The translations under genes and the position numbers were made by a program. A stretch of DNA of 64,000 bases, taken from Diphasiastrum complanatum (Eukaryota; Streptophyta; Lycopodiopsida; Lycopodiales; Lycopodiaceae). Where the stretch lies: the NCBI GenBank assembly GCA_029204225.1, contig CM055100.1, forward strand, positions 65,993,278 through 66,057,277. Direction: 5' to 3'. Under the pieces are notes generated by a model. The model did not search any database. It was not told where the DNA came from and saw nothing but the letters and a program-made list of their open reading frames with translations. This document shows positions 1 to 10,370 of this stretch, piece by piece. Every line of letters starts with the position of its first letter. Within the stretch, counting starts at the first letter, position 1.

Positions 1-300
1 TCCGAGTACAAGGCCTTGACATCAACATGCAAGGAGGTCTTGTGGCTCAAAAGGCTATTGGTGGAGCTTCGTTTCATGGAGGAGGAGATTCCTGTCATCT
101 ATTGTGACCGCCAATCAGCCCAATCACTTGCAACTAATCCTACATTCCATGCAAGGAGCAAACACAATCGAAATTGCTCTTCATTTCGTGAGAGAGAAAG
201 TGCAAGCCACAGAGATCAAGCTCCAACATGTGTCATCATCTATTTGCTTGGCTGATTTGTTTACTAAATCTTTACCTAAAAGATTCATTTGTCAATCTTA
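1..300 (+). pseudogene. Ty1/copia RNase H C-terminal remnant, frameshifted
   Basis: Reading from base 1 gives SEYKALTSTCKEVLWL, then CDRQSAQSLATNP and HARSKH. After a frameshift near base 170 the neighbouring frame continues with IEIALHFVREKV and ADLFTKSLPK. This is the normal order of the C-terminal RNase H segment of Ty1/copia polyproteins. The enzyme would degrade the RNA strand during reverse transcription. The 5' part of the element lies outside the window. The frameshift shows the copy is dead. A polypurine tract and LTR-like start follow directly, as expected at the 3' end of a copia element. Confidence 0.88.
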
Positions 301-354
301 GATCTTCAATTGGAGTGATTGATAAAAGTATTGATGTTTTCCAAAGCTAGATTT

Positions 355-640
355 GAGGAGGAGTGTGAAAAATTGCCTACATTGGCAAATCTAGCCATGT
401 AGAATATTGTATATTTGTTAATATTTTTTGTTAGACACTTGAATGGCCAAAGTGCCACTTGTCAATCCACACCTAATGTAGGTTACCATGAGTCAAGAGG
501 AGTGGTTGTGTCCATTTGGTAGTGATTCTTACTTTGTAGGATCTAGGCCTTGATTTATGATGAGATTTGTATCTACCATGCACCTACCAAGCATGACTCT
601 TGACAAAAAAAAACTTAAAAATCTGATGACTGGTTCTGTG
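355..640 (+). repeat. Polypurine tract and start of a copia 3' LTR
   Basis: A purine run GAGGAGGAG (355-363) is followed at 364 by TGTGAAAAATTGCC, a TG start typical of plant LTRs, just downstream of the RNase H remnant. The right end of the LTR could not be fixed because no second copy is present. The end given is a guess. Confidence 0.5.
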
Positions 641-3600
641 GCTTGTCCATATCAAAAGCCACAACAGCTTGTAAGTAAAAAGATTAAAATGTGTTCTCAT
701 CCCGCGGATTGGATTTTGAGATTTATTTATTAGTGGTAGTGGCACTACTAGTGCATGTGCTATCCAAAAGGGTAGACTGTTGCGGCTATAGAATTAGATG
801 AGAGTTTAGCAAGTTTTGTTAAGATGAGGCTAGGTGGTATTTCAGTTTTGCCTGACAAGTTTTAAGAAATTGGTAAGTTGGGCCCCTCTGAGGACGGTAT
901 CGCTCCATTCGTTAAGGAGCCTCAACCACCCTGCCAATGGTGTCGTTGGTGATGAAGGAGAACTGGTCGAGGTGTCGTTGAGCAAAGCTATAATGTTATT
1001 GAAGAAATTATTCTTCAAGACGGGACAACACCTCTAACAGACATGGAGGTTGGAAGGGTTGTTTCTCCAGATCCAAATGATCTAATTGAGAATTTTTTAT
1101 TGTATGAATATTTGAGACTATGTAATTTGAAGACATTCAACACAATTTTATTTTTTTAAAAGAAATCTCTTTTATTCGAAAGATTATTGTATTTATGTAC
1201 AAATTGTTTATTTCTTAGATGTTTTTAATTATGTTTTTAGTAAATGATTTTATTGTTGAATCATATTTGTTAGAAATTTAGCATGTCTTTTTGAAAACTA
1301 GATTTGTTTAGTTTACTTGATTCTTAAAATACAAATATCAAATTATAAACAAGTTATCAAATTTATGTTAAAGTGTTTTTTGTTGTTTTTTTAATTTAAA
1401 AAAATAAGTTTTAAAATTTTACAATCACTTGCTTAATTTAACAACTATTTTTCATAATAACAAATTGCACACAAATGATATTTTAATTTTTTGAGCCATT
1501 TTAGTGTAAAATTTTAAAAATATTTTGCAATACTTCGTCCAAATTTTAAATATTTGCAAAATATACAATCTTGCAAAATAATAAATTCATTTTTGAATTT
1601 AGGATTTAGAAATTACTTGATTTTCAAAAATTGTAAGCTCACAAAAAAAAATTGGGTCTTGTGCCATTTCTCGTCTCATAAGATTTCTTGTTCTATCTTT
1701 ATTTGAGACAAGCTATGTCACGTAGAAGCTTGATATCGATGTTTCTATTGGTCCACATGGCAACACAAATGAGAAAAATAAATAAAAATGCATCTTTTTC
1801 AAAGGTCTCTTCAAACTCGAACTTTCTCTAATGGTTATATTGTGACTTGCATAAATTTATTCCTTGAGCTCCAAGTATCATTCAAGAACAAAGCATATTT
1901 AGATCCAAGATAAAAAATTTGAGTTACTCCATCATGCAATTGATTTGATTGTTGATTTTAATTCCACTCCCAAGCACTCTAGGCATGGCAAGCAAGAAAT
2001 CCTAACTTTGTCCACAAACAAAATAACCTACATTCTTTATTGTAATCTTGATGTAGAATTTTAAACTCTACAAATTAGCATTAAATCTCGAGCAAGATCT
2101 CCGGCTTGCACAAATGTATGAGATCTTCATGTAGGCAAGGCTTGCAACTTTACTTGTCATCTTGAACAAAGGCACTTCAAAACTGGGCATTTACCTACTT
2201 GATGTCGATATTGAACCATCCACACGTTAACCATGGCTTCTCTCAAAAGGAGCTCATCTCTTGAGTTGAACCTTGAAGACTCAAAACATTTTTCAAAATT
2301 GAATCAAATTTTTTTGCAATAATAGGTGAACCCATAGCTTATAGTCCCTTAGAATATGGATCAATAATTACATATACCTATCAAAAAGGAGAAAAAAATG
2401 CTTGAGACGCTTGCCTTGATCTTAATAATCATGCCACGCAAACAAACTAATGTACATTTTGGTTTGGATACGTGGACTCATTTAGCAATAGTTCTATGTT
2501 TCGCAACATTCCTAAAATCGTAGTAAATGACGAAAGCTACGTAAGAGTCTCTCTTAAGAATTGAAGCCCTTGTGTTGGCTATAAGTAGGTGCTAGCTAAA
2601 AGTTAGACTATCAAGTCCATTGTGCATAGCATTAACCAAATGATATATCCATGTTTAAGTCATCAAAGAGTAGAAACACATGACAAGCATGCAATGTATC
2701 CACGTTGCTTTCATATATTTAAAGGACCATAAATTTAAAGGATCGAATATGGTTTACCAGTTTTTTGCTTTGCTTGCAAAACTTTTGCATAGACAAAGCT
2801 TTAAGTTACAAATTTAGAGCATATGAGGATTAAGTGCCAAGAGTCTCGCTAACTCTCTAAGCTCTCACATGTGTGTGTCTTTCTCCTTTACACTTTTGGA
2901 ATATCAAAGAAGAAACTGTCGCAATGCTTTGTAAATGATAAGATCATGTAGGCAACAAAACATGAACACAAATATAGGTTGAAAGCCAACAGAGGAAAAT
3001 AACAACTTCTAAACTTCTCAGTGTTATGGATGGAAGTAAATGTCCTACCATTTTGGTTTTCAACCCCTCCAGATAAACAAATGCATCTATGACTAGAAGG
3101 TGCCATGATATGGAGTTTAAAATCAATAGATTGGATTCTCGTAAGAAGCCAACAGTTGCACTCAAAAAGGACTTGCACCATCCTCATATTGGAGGTGAAC
3201 TTCTTATCCAGTTTTAATTTTCATTCGGCTGGCAGATAACCTTAGTGTCAATTTGAAATCACGGCAGATATTGCATCACAATAGTGATACCATTAGTAAA
3301 AGCATCTCAATCAGAAGAGTGCATGCATAGTTGCCAAGAAACGAGATTTCACCCCTAGGAACTAGCAGGGCCCCAACAGGGGAACATGGAGAAACGTTCC
3401 CCTAGCCAGGAAAACCCATACCCCCTGCAGCAAGAGGTTTGAACTTTGGACCAGCTTTCTCCCCTTTCAGTCCAGCCCATTTCTTTTGCTCGCTGAGCCT
3501 ATTTCTTCCCTCTAGTTTTAATATCTCTAATTTGAATGCTTGAACTAAATAAGATTAGTAACACTTCGGAATTTTATGAAAAGATATTATGGGATGACAT

Positions 3601-3697
3601 GGGGTTCTCTCCTCCTTGTATGACTGACTCTTGAGCAGCCCAATCTATACCTTTATCATGGGCGAAGTAAAACGTAAAATCAACACCACTGCTGCTC
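641..3697. other. AT-rich spacer without a supported gene
   Basis: The stretch is AT-rich, most strongly at about 1080-1660. Short open frames (such as 834-1037 plus and 2888-3187 minus) show no recognisable motifs. The distal part would include the 3' untranslated region of the minus-strand PPR gene. Confidence 0.6.
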
Positions 3698-6600
3698 TTA
3701 ATCAATCCAGGTGCACCCAGGATTTGTTTTCACTCCAGTAACCTTCATCTTCTTCAGTATCTCTGCTCTTTCTTTCCATTTACCAGCAGAAGCATACATG
3801 TTTGACATCAAGTCAAATGCGGCAGCACTTGTCGGATTCAACCTCAAGATGGACTCAAAACAGCGTCTTCCTAGTTCAATATCTCCATGTGTTCGGCACG
3901 ACCCCAGAAGTGACATCCAAATTGCAGCATCAGGTTGCCATGGCATCGTGAAGATAATCTCCTCTGCTTCAATAAGCTGACCACACCGACCAAGAAGGTC
4001 AACTATGCAAGAATAATGCGGCATTTTCGGGGTAATGCCAAAATTCTCGTGCATAGAGTGGAAAAGAAAATACCCATCTTTCAGAAGGCTCGAATGGCTG
4101 CATGCAGATAGAAGAGACACAAAGGTTATATCATCTGGCTGTACGCCCTGTTCTTGCATTTTATTAAATAAAAGTATAGCCTCCTGACCAAGCCCGTGTT
4201 GCGCATAAGCTGCAATCATCACATTCCATGATGCCGCATCCCTTACTGCCAAATTATCAAATGCATCACGCGCTTCATCCAAACTCCCACATTTGGCATA
4301 CATATCAACAACACTGTTGCCAATGGATCCACTCATTTCTAACCCGCGTTTGATGATCAGGTCATGAACTCTTTTCCCCCGATCTAGAGCTGCTGTGATA
4401 CAACAGGCTTTGAGAATGCTGACAACTGTGAAACCATCAGGTGCCATACCCTCCTTTTGCATTATCTCAAAAACATGAAAGGCTTCATGACCTAATCCCT
4501 GCTGGACATAAGCTGCTATCAATGCATTCCAGGAAGGAACATCTTTTGTTTCTGATCTATCAAGTATTCTCTGTGCCTCAACGAAAGCCCCAAGTTTAAC
4601 ATACATATCAACAAGGCTCCTCACCACTAATATATCTGAGTCCATCCCACTGGTGATTACATCAGCATGGATACACTTGCCCTCATCCACCAATGACATC
4701 ATACCACAAGCTTTTAAGAGGCTGACAAATGTAGTGCTGTCAGGCCGAATGCCCTCATGTTGCATTTTCTGATAAAGTTGAAGGGCCAGTTCGGCATGTC
4801 CATGGTGAATAAACCCTGCAATCATTGCATTCCACGTAACTACATCTTTTACCAAAACATTTTCAAATATATCGCATGCCTCATCCAGACTTCCATATTT
4901 TGAATACATATCCACAAGTGTGTTCACAAGGGACACGTCCAGTGCAAGTCCAATTTCCAATATATGGAGATGAACAAGCCTGCCTTTATCTATAGCCCCT
5001 ATATTGCAACACGCTTTCAAAATACACAGAAACGTGACATTGTCTGGTTTCATCCCCTCTTGCTGCAATGTAGCAAAGGTTTGGAGGGCGTGTTCACCAA
5101 GCCAATGCTGGGCATATCCTGCAATTAATGCATTCCATGACACCACATCTCTTGTGGTCATTCTACTAAAAACTGCTTGTGACTCCTCTAAAGCTCCACA
5201 CTTTGCATACATGTCCACAAGTGCGCTCTCAATAAGAATATTGCAATCAAACCCATTTTCATTTATGTGATCATGCATAAGCTTGCCTTGATCTAGCGCC
5301 AATAAGCTACCACAAGCTTTTAAAAGATTTAGAAATGTCACATCATTTGGCTTCATGCCTTCTTGTTGCATTTTGTCAAATAATTGAATAGCCTGCTGAC
5401 CAAGTCCATGCTGTGAGTATCCTGCAATCATTGTGTTCCATAAGACCAGATCCCTTTTTGGTAGCTTGCCAAATATTTGAGATGCCTCATCTAGACTCCC
5501 ACACTTTGCATACATGTCAACAAGACTGCTCCCCACATAGAGATCCGATTCAAGTCTCAATGAGATAGTCTGAGAATGAATTATCCTACCTTGGTCGATG
5601 GCCCCCAAACTTCCACAGGCTTTAAGGATGCTCACAATTGTGGTCCTATCTGGCATGATTCCCTGCCATTGCATATCCTCGTATACTTGAAGGGCTTCTT
5701 TTTCTAGTCCATTGTGCAAAAACCCTGCTATCATGGCATTAGAAGAGACTAAATTTCTGTCCAAGCTATTATATACCAGACGTGCTTCATCTACCTTCTT
5801 GCATTTTGCATACATGTCAATAAGGGCACTCCCAACATATGGTTTTATCTCATCTTGTTCTTCAATGATCATATTATGAATCATCTTTCCCTCACTAAGG
5901 GAAGCAATGCTGCTACATGCTTTCAATGCATTCACTAAGCTGATATCATTTGGCTTTGTACCCTCCCGTTGCATTACTTTGAAAAGTTCTAAGGCCTGCT
6001 CACTTAGTCCACTTTGAGCATATCCTGCAATCATTGTGTTCCATGAAATGATATCTTTTCCCACCAGGTCATTGAATACTTTTCGTGCCTCAACTAAATC
6101 CCTACATTTGGCATACATGTCAACAAGAGCACTCCCAACAAATACGTCAGATTCCAGTCTGTATTTCCGAATATGGTTATGAACCAGTTTACCCTCATCA
6201 AGTGCAGCTATGCTGCCACATGCTTTTAAGATGCTCACAAACATAACTTTGTCTGGTTTGACACCCTCGCTCTGCATACTTTTGTAGAGTTGAAGTGCCT
6301 GCTCACCAAGCCCTTGCTGAGCATATCCTGCAATCAAAGTGCTCCATGAAACCACATCCCTTTTGGGTAGCTTCTCAAACACATCGTGTGCTTCAGCTAA
6401 CCTCCCACATTTGACATACATGTCAACAAGGGAGCTCCCAACAAAAACATTTACAAGCAACCCATTATTTACTAACTGTGTATGAACCATTTTGCCCTGA
6501 TCAAGGGCTCGAATACTTCCACATGCCTTCAAAATGCTCACAAAAGTGTTCCCATCTGGACAAATACCTTCCTCTTGCATCTCCTTGAAAAGTTGAAGTG

Positions 6601-7330
6601 CTTGCTCAGCAACCCCTTTCTGGGCATAGGCCGCAATAATTGTATTCCAAGCAACTACATCCCTACTTGGCAATGCACAAAAAACTTGCTGGGCCTCTTC
6701 TAAGGATCCACATTTAGCATACATGTCAATAAGCGTGCTGCCCACAAATAAGTTCAAGTCATAGCCATTTTCACGAGCTTTTGCATGTATCATCCTCCCC
6801 TCTGTCAAATTTAATGAGACTGTGCATGCTTTAATAACAATAACATATATATAGTCATTTGGTTTCAGTATAGTCTGTTGCATCTCATAGTACAACTTGA
6901 TTGCTTCTTTAGTTTGGCCATTCTTTGTGTGTGCTGAAATGATTGCGGCCCATGCATGTGTATCCAGTTCCCTGATCCGGCGAAAAGCTTGATTAGCTTC
7001 TACCAAACTTCCACACATTGCAAACATGCGGATCAGGTGGTTACTCAAATATCCACTATGGAACTGATTTTTGACCATAAAGGAATCTGCTAGCCGGCCA
7101 GCTTCTATATCCTTCTTCTTTATGCATCCCTGAAGAAAGTGATGTAGGAGCTGAGAGAAATTTTTCAATCCTCGCTGCTTCATAAGATCCAGAACATGCA
7201 GTGCTTTATCTAGCTGTCCATCATCACATAGCTGTCTGAACGATTTCCCCCATGCAGCAATGGAACCACTATGGCCTGCTGCCTTGACAGAAGTATTAGC
7301 CATTACCAGAGCAGGATAACGAAGAAACAA
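3698..7330 (-). CDS. PLS-class pentatricopeptide repeat protein, 1210 aa, E-type C-terminus
   Basis: A single uninterrupted frame of 1210 residues. It contains ten PLS triplets of about 101 residues. Each has a W(N/S/A)xxIxA(Y/G/F) helix (first tryptophan near residue 127, last near 1034), a VSILKACGS-like segment and a VGSxLVDMYAKCGSLDEA segment. The fifth unit has lost the tryptophan (SNAMIAGF) and is slightly shorter. The C-terminus has the usual post-repeat block (MPHYSCIVDLLGRCG, IWMSLLGSCRTHGD, AGKWKERAEILKKMK) and stops at PGCTWID. E+ and DYW domains are therefore absent. PLS PPR proteins bind RNA in mitochondria or plastids, with each repeat contacting one base, and many specify C-to-U editing sites. 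Without its own DYW domain this one would need a partner deaminase or would act in splicing or stability; that is inference. The N-terminus (residues 1-30) lacks acidic residues, compatible with an organellar transit peptide. The first ATG of the long frame was taken. Target RNA and organelle cannot be told from the sequence alone. Confidence 0.95.
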   Translation of the reverse strand: MFLRYPALVMANTSVKAAGHSGSIAAWGKSFRQLCDDGQLDKALHVLDLMKQRGLKNFSQLLHHFLQGCIKKKDIEAGRLADSFMVKNQFHSGYLSNHLIRMFAMCGSLVEANQAFRRIRELDTHAWAAIISAHTKNGQTKEAIKLYYEMQQTILKPNDYIYVIVIKACTVSLNLTEGRMIHAKARENGYDLNLFVGSTLIDMYAKCGSLEEAQQVFCALPSRDVVAWNTIIAAYAQKGVAEQALQLFKEMQEEGICPDGNTFVSILKACGSIRALDQGKMVHTQLVNNGLLVNVFVGSSLVDMYVKCGRLAEAHDVFEKLPKRDVVSWSTLIAGYAQQGLGEQALQLYKSMQSEGVKPDKVMFVSILKACGSIAALDEGKLVHNHIRKYRLESDVFVGSALVDMYAKCRDLVEARKVFNDLVGKDIISWNTMIAGYAQSGLSEQALELFKVMQREGTKPNDISLVNALKACSSIASLSEGKMIHNMIIEEQDEIKPYVGSALIDMYAKCKKVDEARLVYNSLDRNLVSSNAMIAGFLHNGLEKEALQVYEDMQWQGIMPDRTTIVSILKACGSLGAIDQGRIIHSQTISLRLESDLYVGSSLVDMYAKCGSLDEASQIFGKLPKRDLVLWNTMIAGYSQHGLGQQAIQLFDKMQQEGMKPNDVTFLNLLKACGSLLALDQGKLMHDHINENGFDCNILIESALVDMYAKCGALEESQAVFSRMTTRDVVSWNALIAGYAQHWLGEHALQTFATLQQEGMKPDNVTFLCILKACCNIGAIDKGRLVHLHILEIGLALDVSLVNTLVDMYSKYGSLDEACDIFENVLVKDVVTWNAMIAGFIHHGHAELALQLYQKMQHEGIRPDSTTFVSLLKACGMMSLVDEGKCIHADVITSGMDSDILVVRSLVDMYVKLGAFVEAQRILDRSETKDVPSWNALIAAYVQQGLGHEAFHVFEIMQKEGMAPDGFTVVSILKACCITAALDRGKRVHDLIIKRGLEMSGSIGNSVVDMYAKCGSLDEARDAFDNLAVRDAASWNVMIAAYAQHGLGQEAILLFNKMQEQGVQPDDITFVSLLSACSHSSLLKDGYFLFHSMHENFGITPKMPHYSCIVDLLGRCGQLIEAEEIIFTMPWQPDAAIWMSLLGSCRTHGDIELGRRCFESILRLNPTSAAAFDLMSNMYASAGKWKERAEILKKMKVTGVKTNPGCTWID

Positions 7331-8588
7331 ATCTTATCCACTCTCATAGAACAACAAACTCAAGAACGTCCCATATGCAACTGCAAACAATTATACGCAA
7401 TAAAAAGTCGCAGCTTTGCGAAATGCTTTATTTTGTATACAATTGGTTTATCAAGATTGACATTCATATTTTTTGTAGTAGAAGAAGCGCATAATAAGTA
7501 CCGTCTCCAAGCCCTAACCCCAAAGTCTGCGTCAGATGCTTTGTGCATGATCAGCATTGCTTTCAAGAAAACTGGTAAAAGGAAGAGCAAATCATAAGCT
7601 CTCATCTGCCAGAGTGGCTGAACGAGTCTTATAGTTCTGTCAAAAGCAACATAGTTCAAGTCCTTTCCTGAAACCCTACACTGAGCCAGCAGCCAAGAAA
7701 AGACTCTAGTCACACTGGCATTTGAAGTTTCCCCATGTAAATGACCCGTCACCAGAGGTTGGAGGATTTTTCTCCCCATCTTGAAGAACGCTACATGTTC
7801 TGTAACTGCATTCCGATCTTACTGTGATTTAAATGACCCTTTAAGATGCGAAATTGGATGCGTTTCTCTTGCTTTTCAGGCGATCGATCCACTAACCCTA
7901 ATAAGGACATCTTTCCAATCCACATAGTAGGAACAACAGACTTCATTCGCATTTGTTCTTTTGCACGTTGGGTCCAATCTAGTACAAGACTTCACGGCAA
8001 AAATATTTCAAAATTGTCAGAAGTGCAATAACAACAATGAAAACCACCCCATACCCTTCTATATACCTGTTGCGGTCTTCGTAAATCTGCACGCCTAAGT
8101 TTGTCGCATCTCAAGAAGATCACTTAGGGTTTCAAAACCTATCTGTCTGGTACCTCTATTCCGGATTAATAGTCCTTAATCTTGCCAATCGCGAAGAAAC
8201 TTCGCTTCAAATGAAGCATTTTCAAAGAAGATCATCCCATGCGCCTTCAGATCCAGGTGCATCATCCTGAATGTAACAAATAAGTTGCTGACCAATCAGT
8301 TCTTTAGCATGTCAGCTTTTACTGCAATCCGCACCCCACCTGCCAATAACCTATTCCTCTGCATAGCCATATCCAGGGAAATTAACTGTGAAATGAAGCC
8401 CGAGAATTAGGAAGACAAAATTATCAGATCAGCTACCCAAATGCCTGGCGAACAGTCCCGATGAAAGCTAGCTCTGCTGTGACAAAATGAAGTGAAGTTA
8501 CTTGAATCTGATGCATCGCCATAGCTCCAAGAAGAAGAAAAGCCTCCTTTTAGGGTTTAGTTTTGCTGCTTCTAAAAATAAGAAAAGC
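7331..8588. other. Upstream region of the PPR gene, no supported coding sequence
   Basis: This would hold the PPR promoter and 5' untranslated region, but no clear TATA box was identified. A 139-codon minus-strand frame (7360-7779) has no motifs and looks like chance. Degenerate pol III box A and box B-like words occur at 7615-7626 and 7653-7663 on the plus strand (see findings). Confidence 0.5.
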
Positions 8589-8625
8589 CTAATTGTTGTA
8601 AAGCTACTTTACAAGGTTTACTTCC

Positions 8626-8745
8626 GGCGCCAGCTATGTCCCCGGCGCCAGCTATGTCCCCGGCGCCAGCAGCGCCCCTGCTGCTCCCGACGTCGCTCCC
8701 GGCGCCACTGTGACCAGAATCCAGCCGGCGCCAAGTTCCTATGGC
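8626..8745 (+). repeat. GGCGCC-rich U3 tip of LTR-A
   Basis: The self-complementary hexamer GGCGCC recurs five times here, including an 18-bp unit (ending GCTATGTCC) repeated in tandem. The same U3 position in the other LTR-A copies also carries clustered GGCGCC with varying number and spacing, for example seven within about 130 bp at 19075-19195. The cluster is CpG-rich and could form hairpins. Its role is unknown. Confidence 0.8.
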
Positions 8746-9118
8746 TGAAAATCTTTGATCGGTTCTAGCGAAGTCCAGAGAGCTCAGATCGATGTGCAAT
8801 CACCTCACACGATCTAAGCATGATTAAAGGAAGCCTAAGGATCAATAAAATCTAGAGAGAGAAAATGACTTTCTAGAAAGAGAAAATCCTAGAGAGAGAC
8901 AAACGTGCTTTACCAGCTTGGGTAGAGTGCTTGGTATGAGGGGGGGGGGCCGAATCACACCAATACTATAGGGGAGTGCGGGTTGCGACTCAGGGCGAGC
9001 TCCAACCAAGTCTCAGCCTCCCTTGCTGGAATGTTGTCATGGCTCTCGCCTTGGCATGCTAGCGCCCCGGAGACTAGGGTCGGTCACACACTTGAAATGT
9101 AACCTTCTCAGATTTATC

Positions 9119-9124
9119 AATAAA
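9119..9124 (+). terminator. Polyadenylation signal AATAAA in LTR-A
   Basis: AATAAA lies in the sense orientation in the middle of the solo LTR. The same word (TTTATT on the plus strand) is kept in minus-strand copies, for example in the TTTATTGATAAATCTGAG stretch near 18685. This is the expected place for the R-region poly(A) signal of a plant LTR. Confidence 0.55.
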
Positions 9125-9884
9125 GTGGGATTTTCTTCAAACTGACTCTGATTACCTTCTGGGTTTCAGTGTTCGGTAAAAGTGCCAGTTGTAAGGCCGC
9201 TTTCAAAATTTTTAACTTGGCACATAGCTGAGGGTCGTATCCCGGGACGCCAGCGGTATGCCGTCGGGACCATTCGGTCCGTGGCGCCAGCGGTATGCTG
9301 TCGGGACCATTTGGTCCAGGAACTGGTTGTTTCCATATCTCTCGCGGCTTGTGGTTCTGAGTGTTCCTTGCATGAACGTGAATGGGTTAAGCTCTTGGGG
9401 AACGGGCTCTAACCTGTCGGCTGAGTTGGATGGCTTGCTTGGGTGGATGTTACCTGTTTATGGCTGTCCAGTCTGGCATGGCGCCAGGTTGGCTTCCAGC
9501 GCTCGTGACGAAGCTTTCAGTTGGTTAAGTCTGATGTAAGTCAGACGGCTTGCTTGGAATGGATGTTACTCGTTTGTAACGAAGCTTCGAGTTGGTTAAG
9601 TTTGATGTATGTCGGGCGGCTTGCTTGGAGGGAAGTCACCCACGTCGGGACCCCCGATCTGGCATGGCGCCAGGTTGGATCTCAATGTTGGTTTTCGGAA
9701 CTTCAAGTTGGTTAAGTCTGATCGTTGTTGGCGAGTTGGCTGCTTGTATGTCAAGTGGGTTTGGATGGCAATAGTTGAAGGCTGGGAAGCTAAGTCGTGG
9801 TTCCCGGCTCCCTTTGGGATGCCTGCGCTACACTAATTATATGTTCCCACTATTTTGAAAAAAGTTTAGTCGACCAATTCGTGT

Positions 9885-10104
9885 TCAACACGGAGACGGT
9901 ATACAGACCACCGTCCAGTATGTGCACGACATGTCATGCCACATCAGCATGTTTGAACACATGTGCGACACGTGTGTAAATTTTTTGTCAGCCGATCTGT
10001 CATGTGGCCATGCGTTGTTATTCTTGAACCCAATATGTTCCCATATTGACACGTGTCTGGCAAAGGGTATGGCCCACATGTGGCACGCGTATAAGAGGGT
10101 ATGG

Positions 10105-10110
<6 letters not shown>
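9885..10110 (+). promoter_or_regulatory. Orphan promoter-like region with G-boxes and TATA box
   Basis: CACGTG occurs at 9969-9974 and 10050-10055, followed by TATAAG at 10090-10095, then a long CT tract from 10107. G-boxes, TATA box and CT-rich leader resemble the layout upstream of the BSL-type gene at 58.3-59.5 kb. No matching open frame follows, so the gene it served may be lost or displaced. This is inference from motif order only. Confidence 0.35.
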
Positions 10111-10170
<60 letters not shown>

Positions 10171-10192
10171 GCTACTGTTGTCTTTGCCTGGA

Positions 10193-10260
<68 letters not shown>

Positions 10261-10370
10261 CGCTTTGCCTGCTGTTGCTGCGTCCGGTGCGCCTTCTGTG
10301 CCTCTGCTCCGCCTTCTTTACATGCTGCTTGCTACCACTCCTCCATTCTGTGTGTGTGTGTGTGTGTGTG
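10107..10370 (+). repeat. CT microsatellites and a TG microsatellite
   Basis: (CT)31 at 10107-10168, about 30 CT repeats at 10196-10256, and (TG)11 at 10349-10370. The long frames rich in Ser-Leu that cross this region are translations of the repeat. Confidence 0.97.

Larger units (their letters stand above)
8589..9837 (+). mobile_element. Solo LTR of family LTR-A with 5-bp target-site duplication
   Basis: The LTR spans 8594-9832 (1239 bp), from TGTTGTAAAGC to GCGCTACA. It is flanked by the perfect duplication CTAAT at 8589-8593 and 9833-9837. No internal region is attached, so this is a solo LTR left by intra-element recombination. At least eight other full or partial LTR-A copies lie between 16 and 32 kb, mostly in the opposite orientation. 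The sense strand (shown by primer sites in the other copies) is plus here. Open frames inside it recur in other copies only because the DNA is conserved. Confidence 0.93.

Noticed and set aside
2888-3187. 99-codon minus-strand frame downstream of the PPR stop
   Set aside because: No recognisable motif and no splice signals linking it to the PPR gene.
3711-6703. Plus-strand frames within the PPR gene
   Set aside because: Shadows on the opposite strand of a well-supported coding sequence.
7360-7779. 139-codon minus-strand frame upstream of the PPR gene
   Set aside because: No domain, no homology recognised; not in frame with the PPR start and probably 5' flanking sequence.
9182-9836. Overlapping open frames of 60-93 codons inside LTR-A, recurring at 17.5-18.6, 21.7-22.5, 25.4-26.0, 29.1-29.8 and 31.3-31.9 kb
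   Set aside because: They recur with the same length because the LTR DNA is repeated. Several frames overlap, none has a known domain, and positions fit LTR structure.
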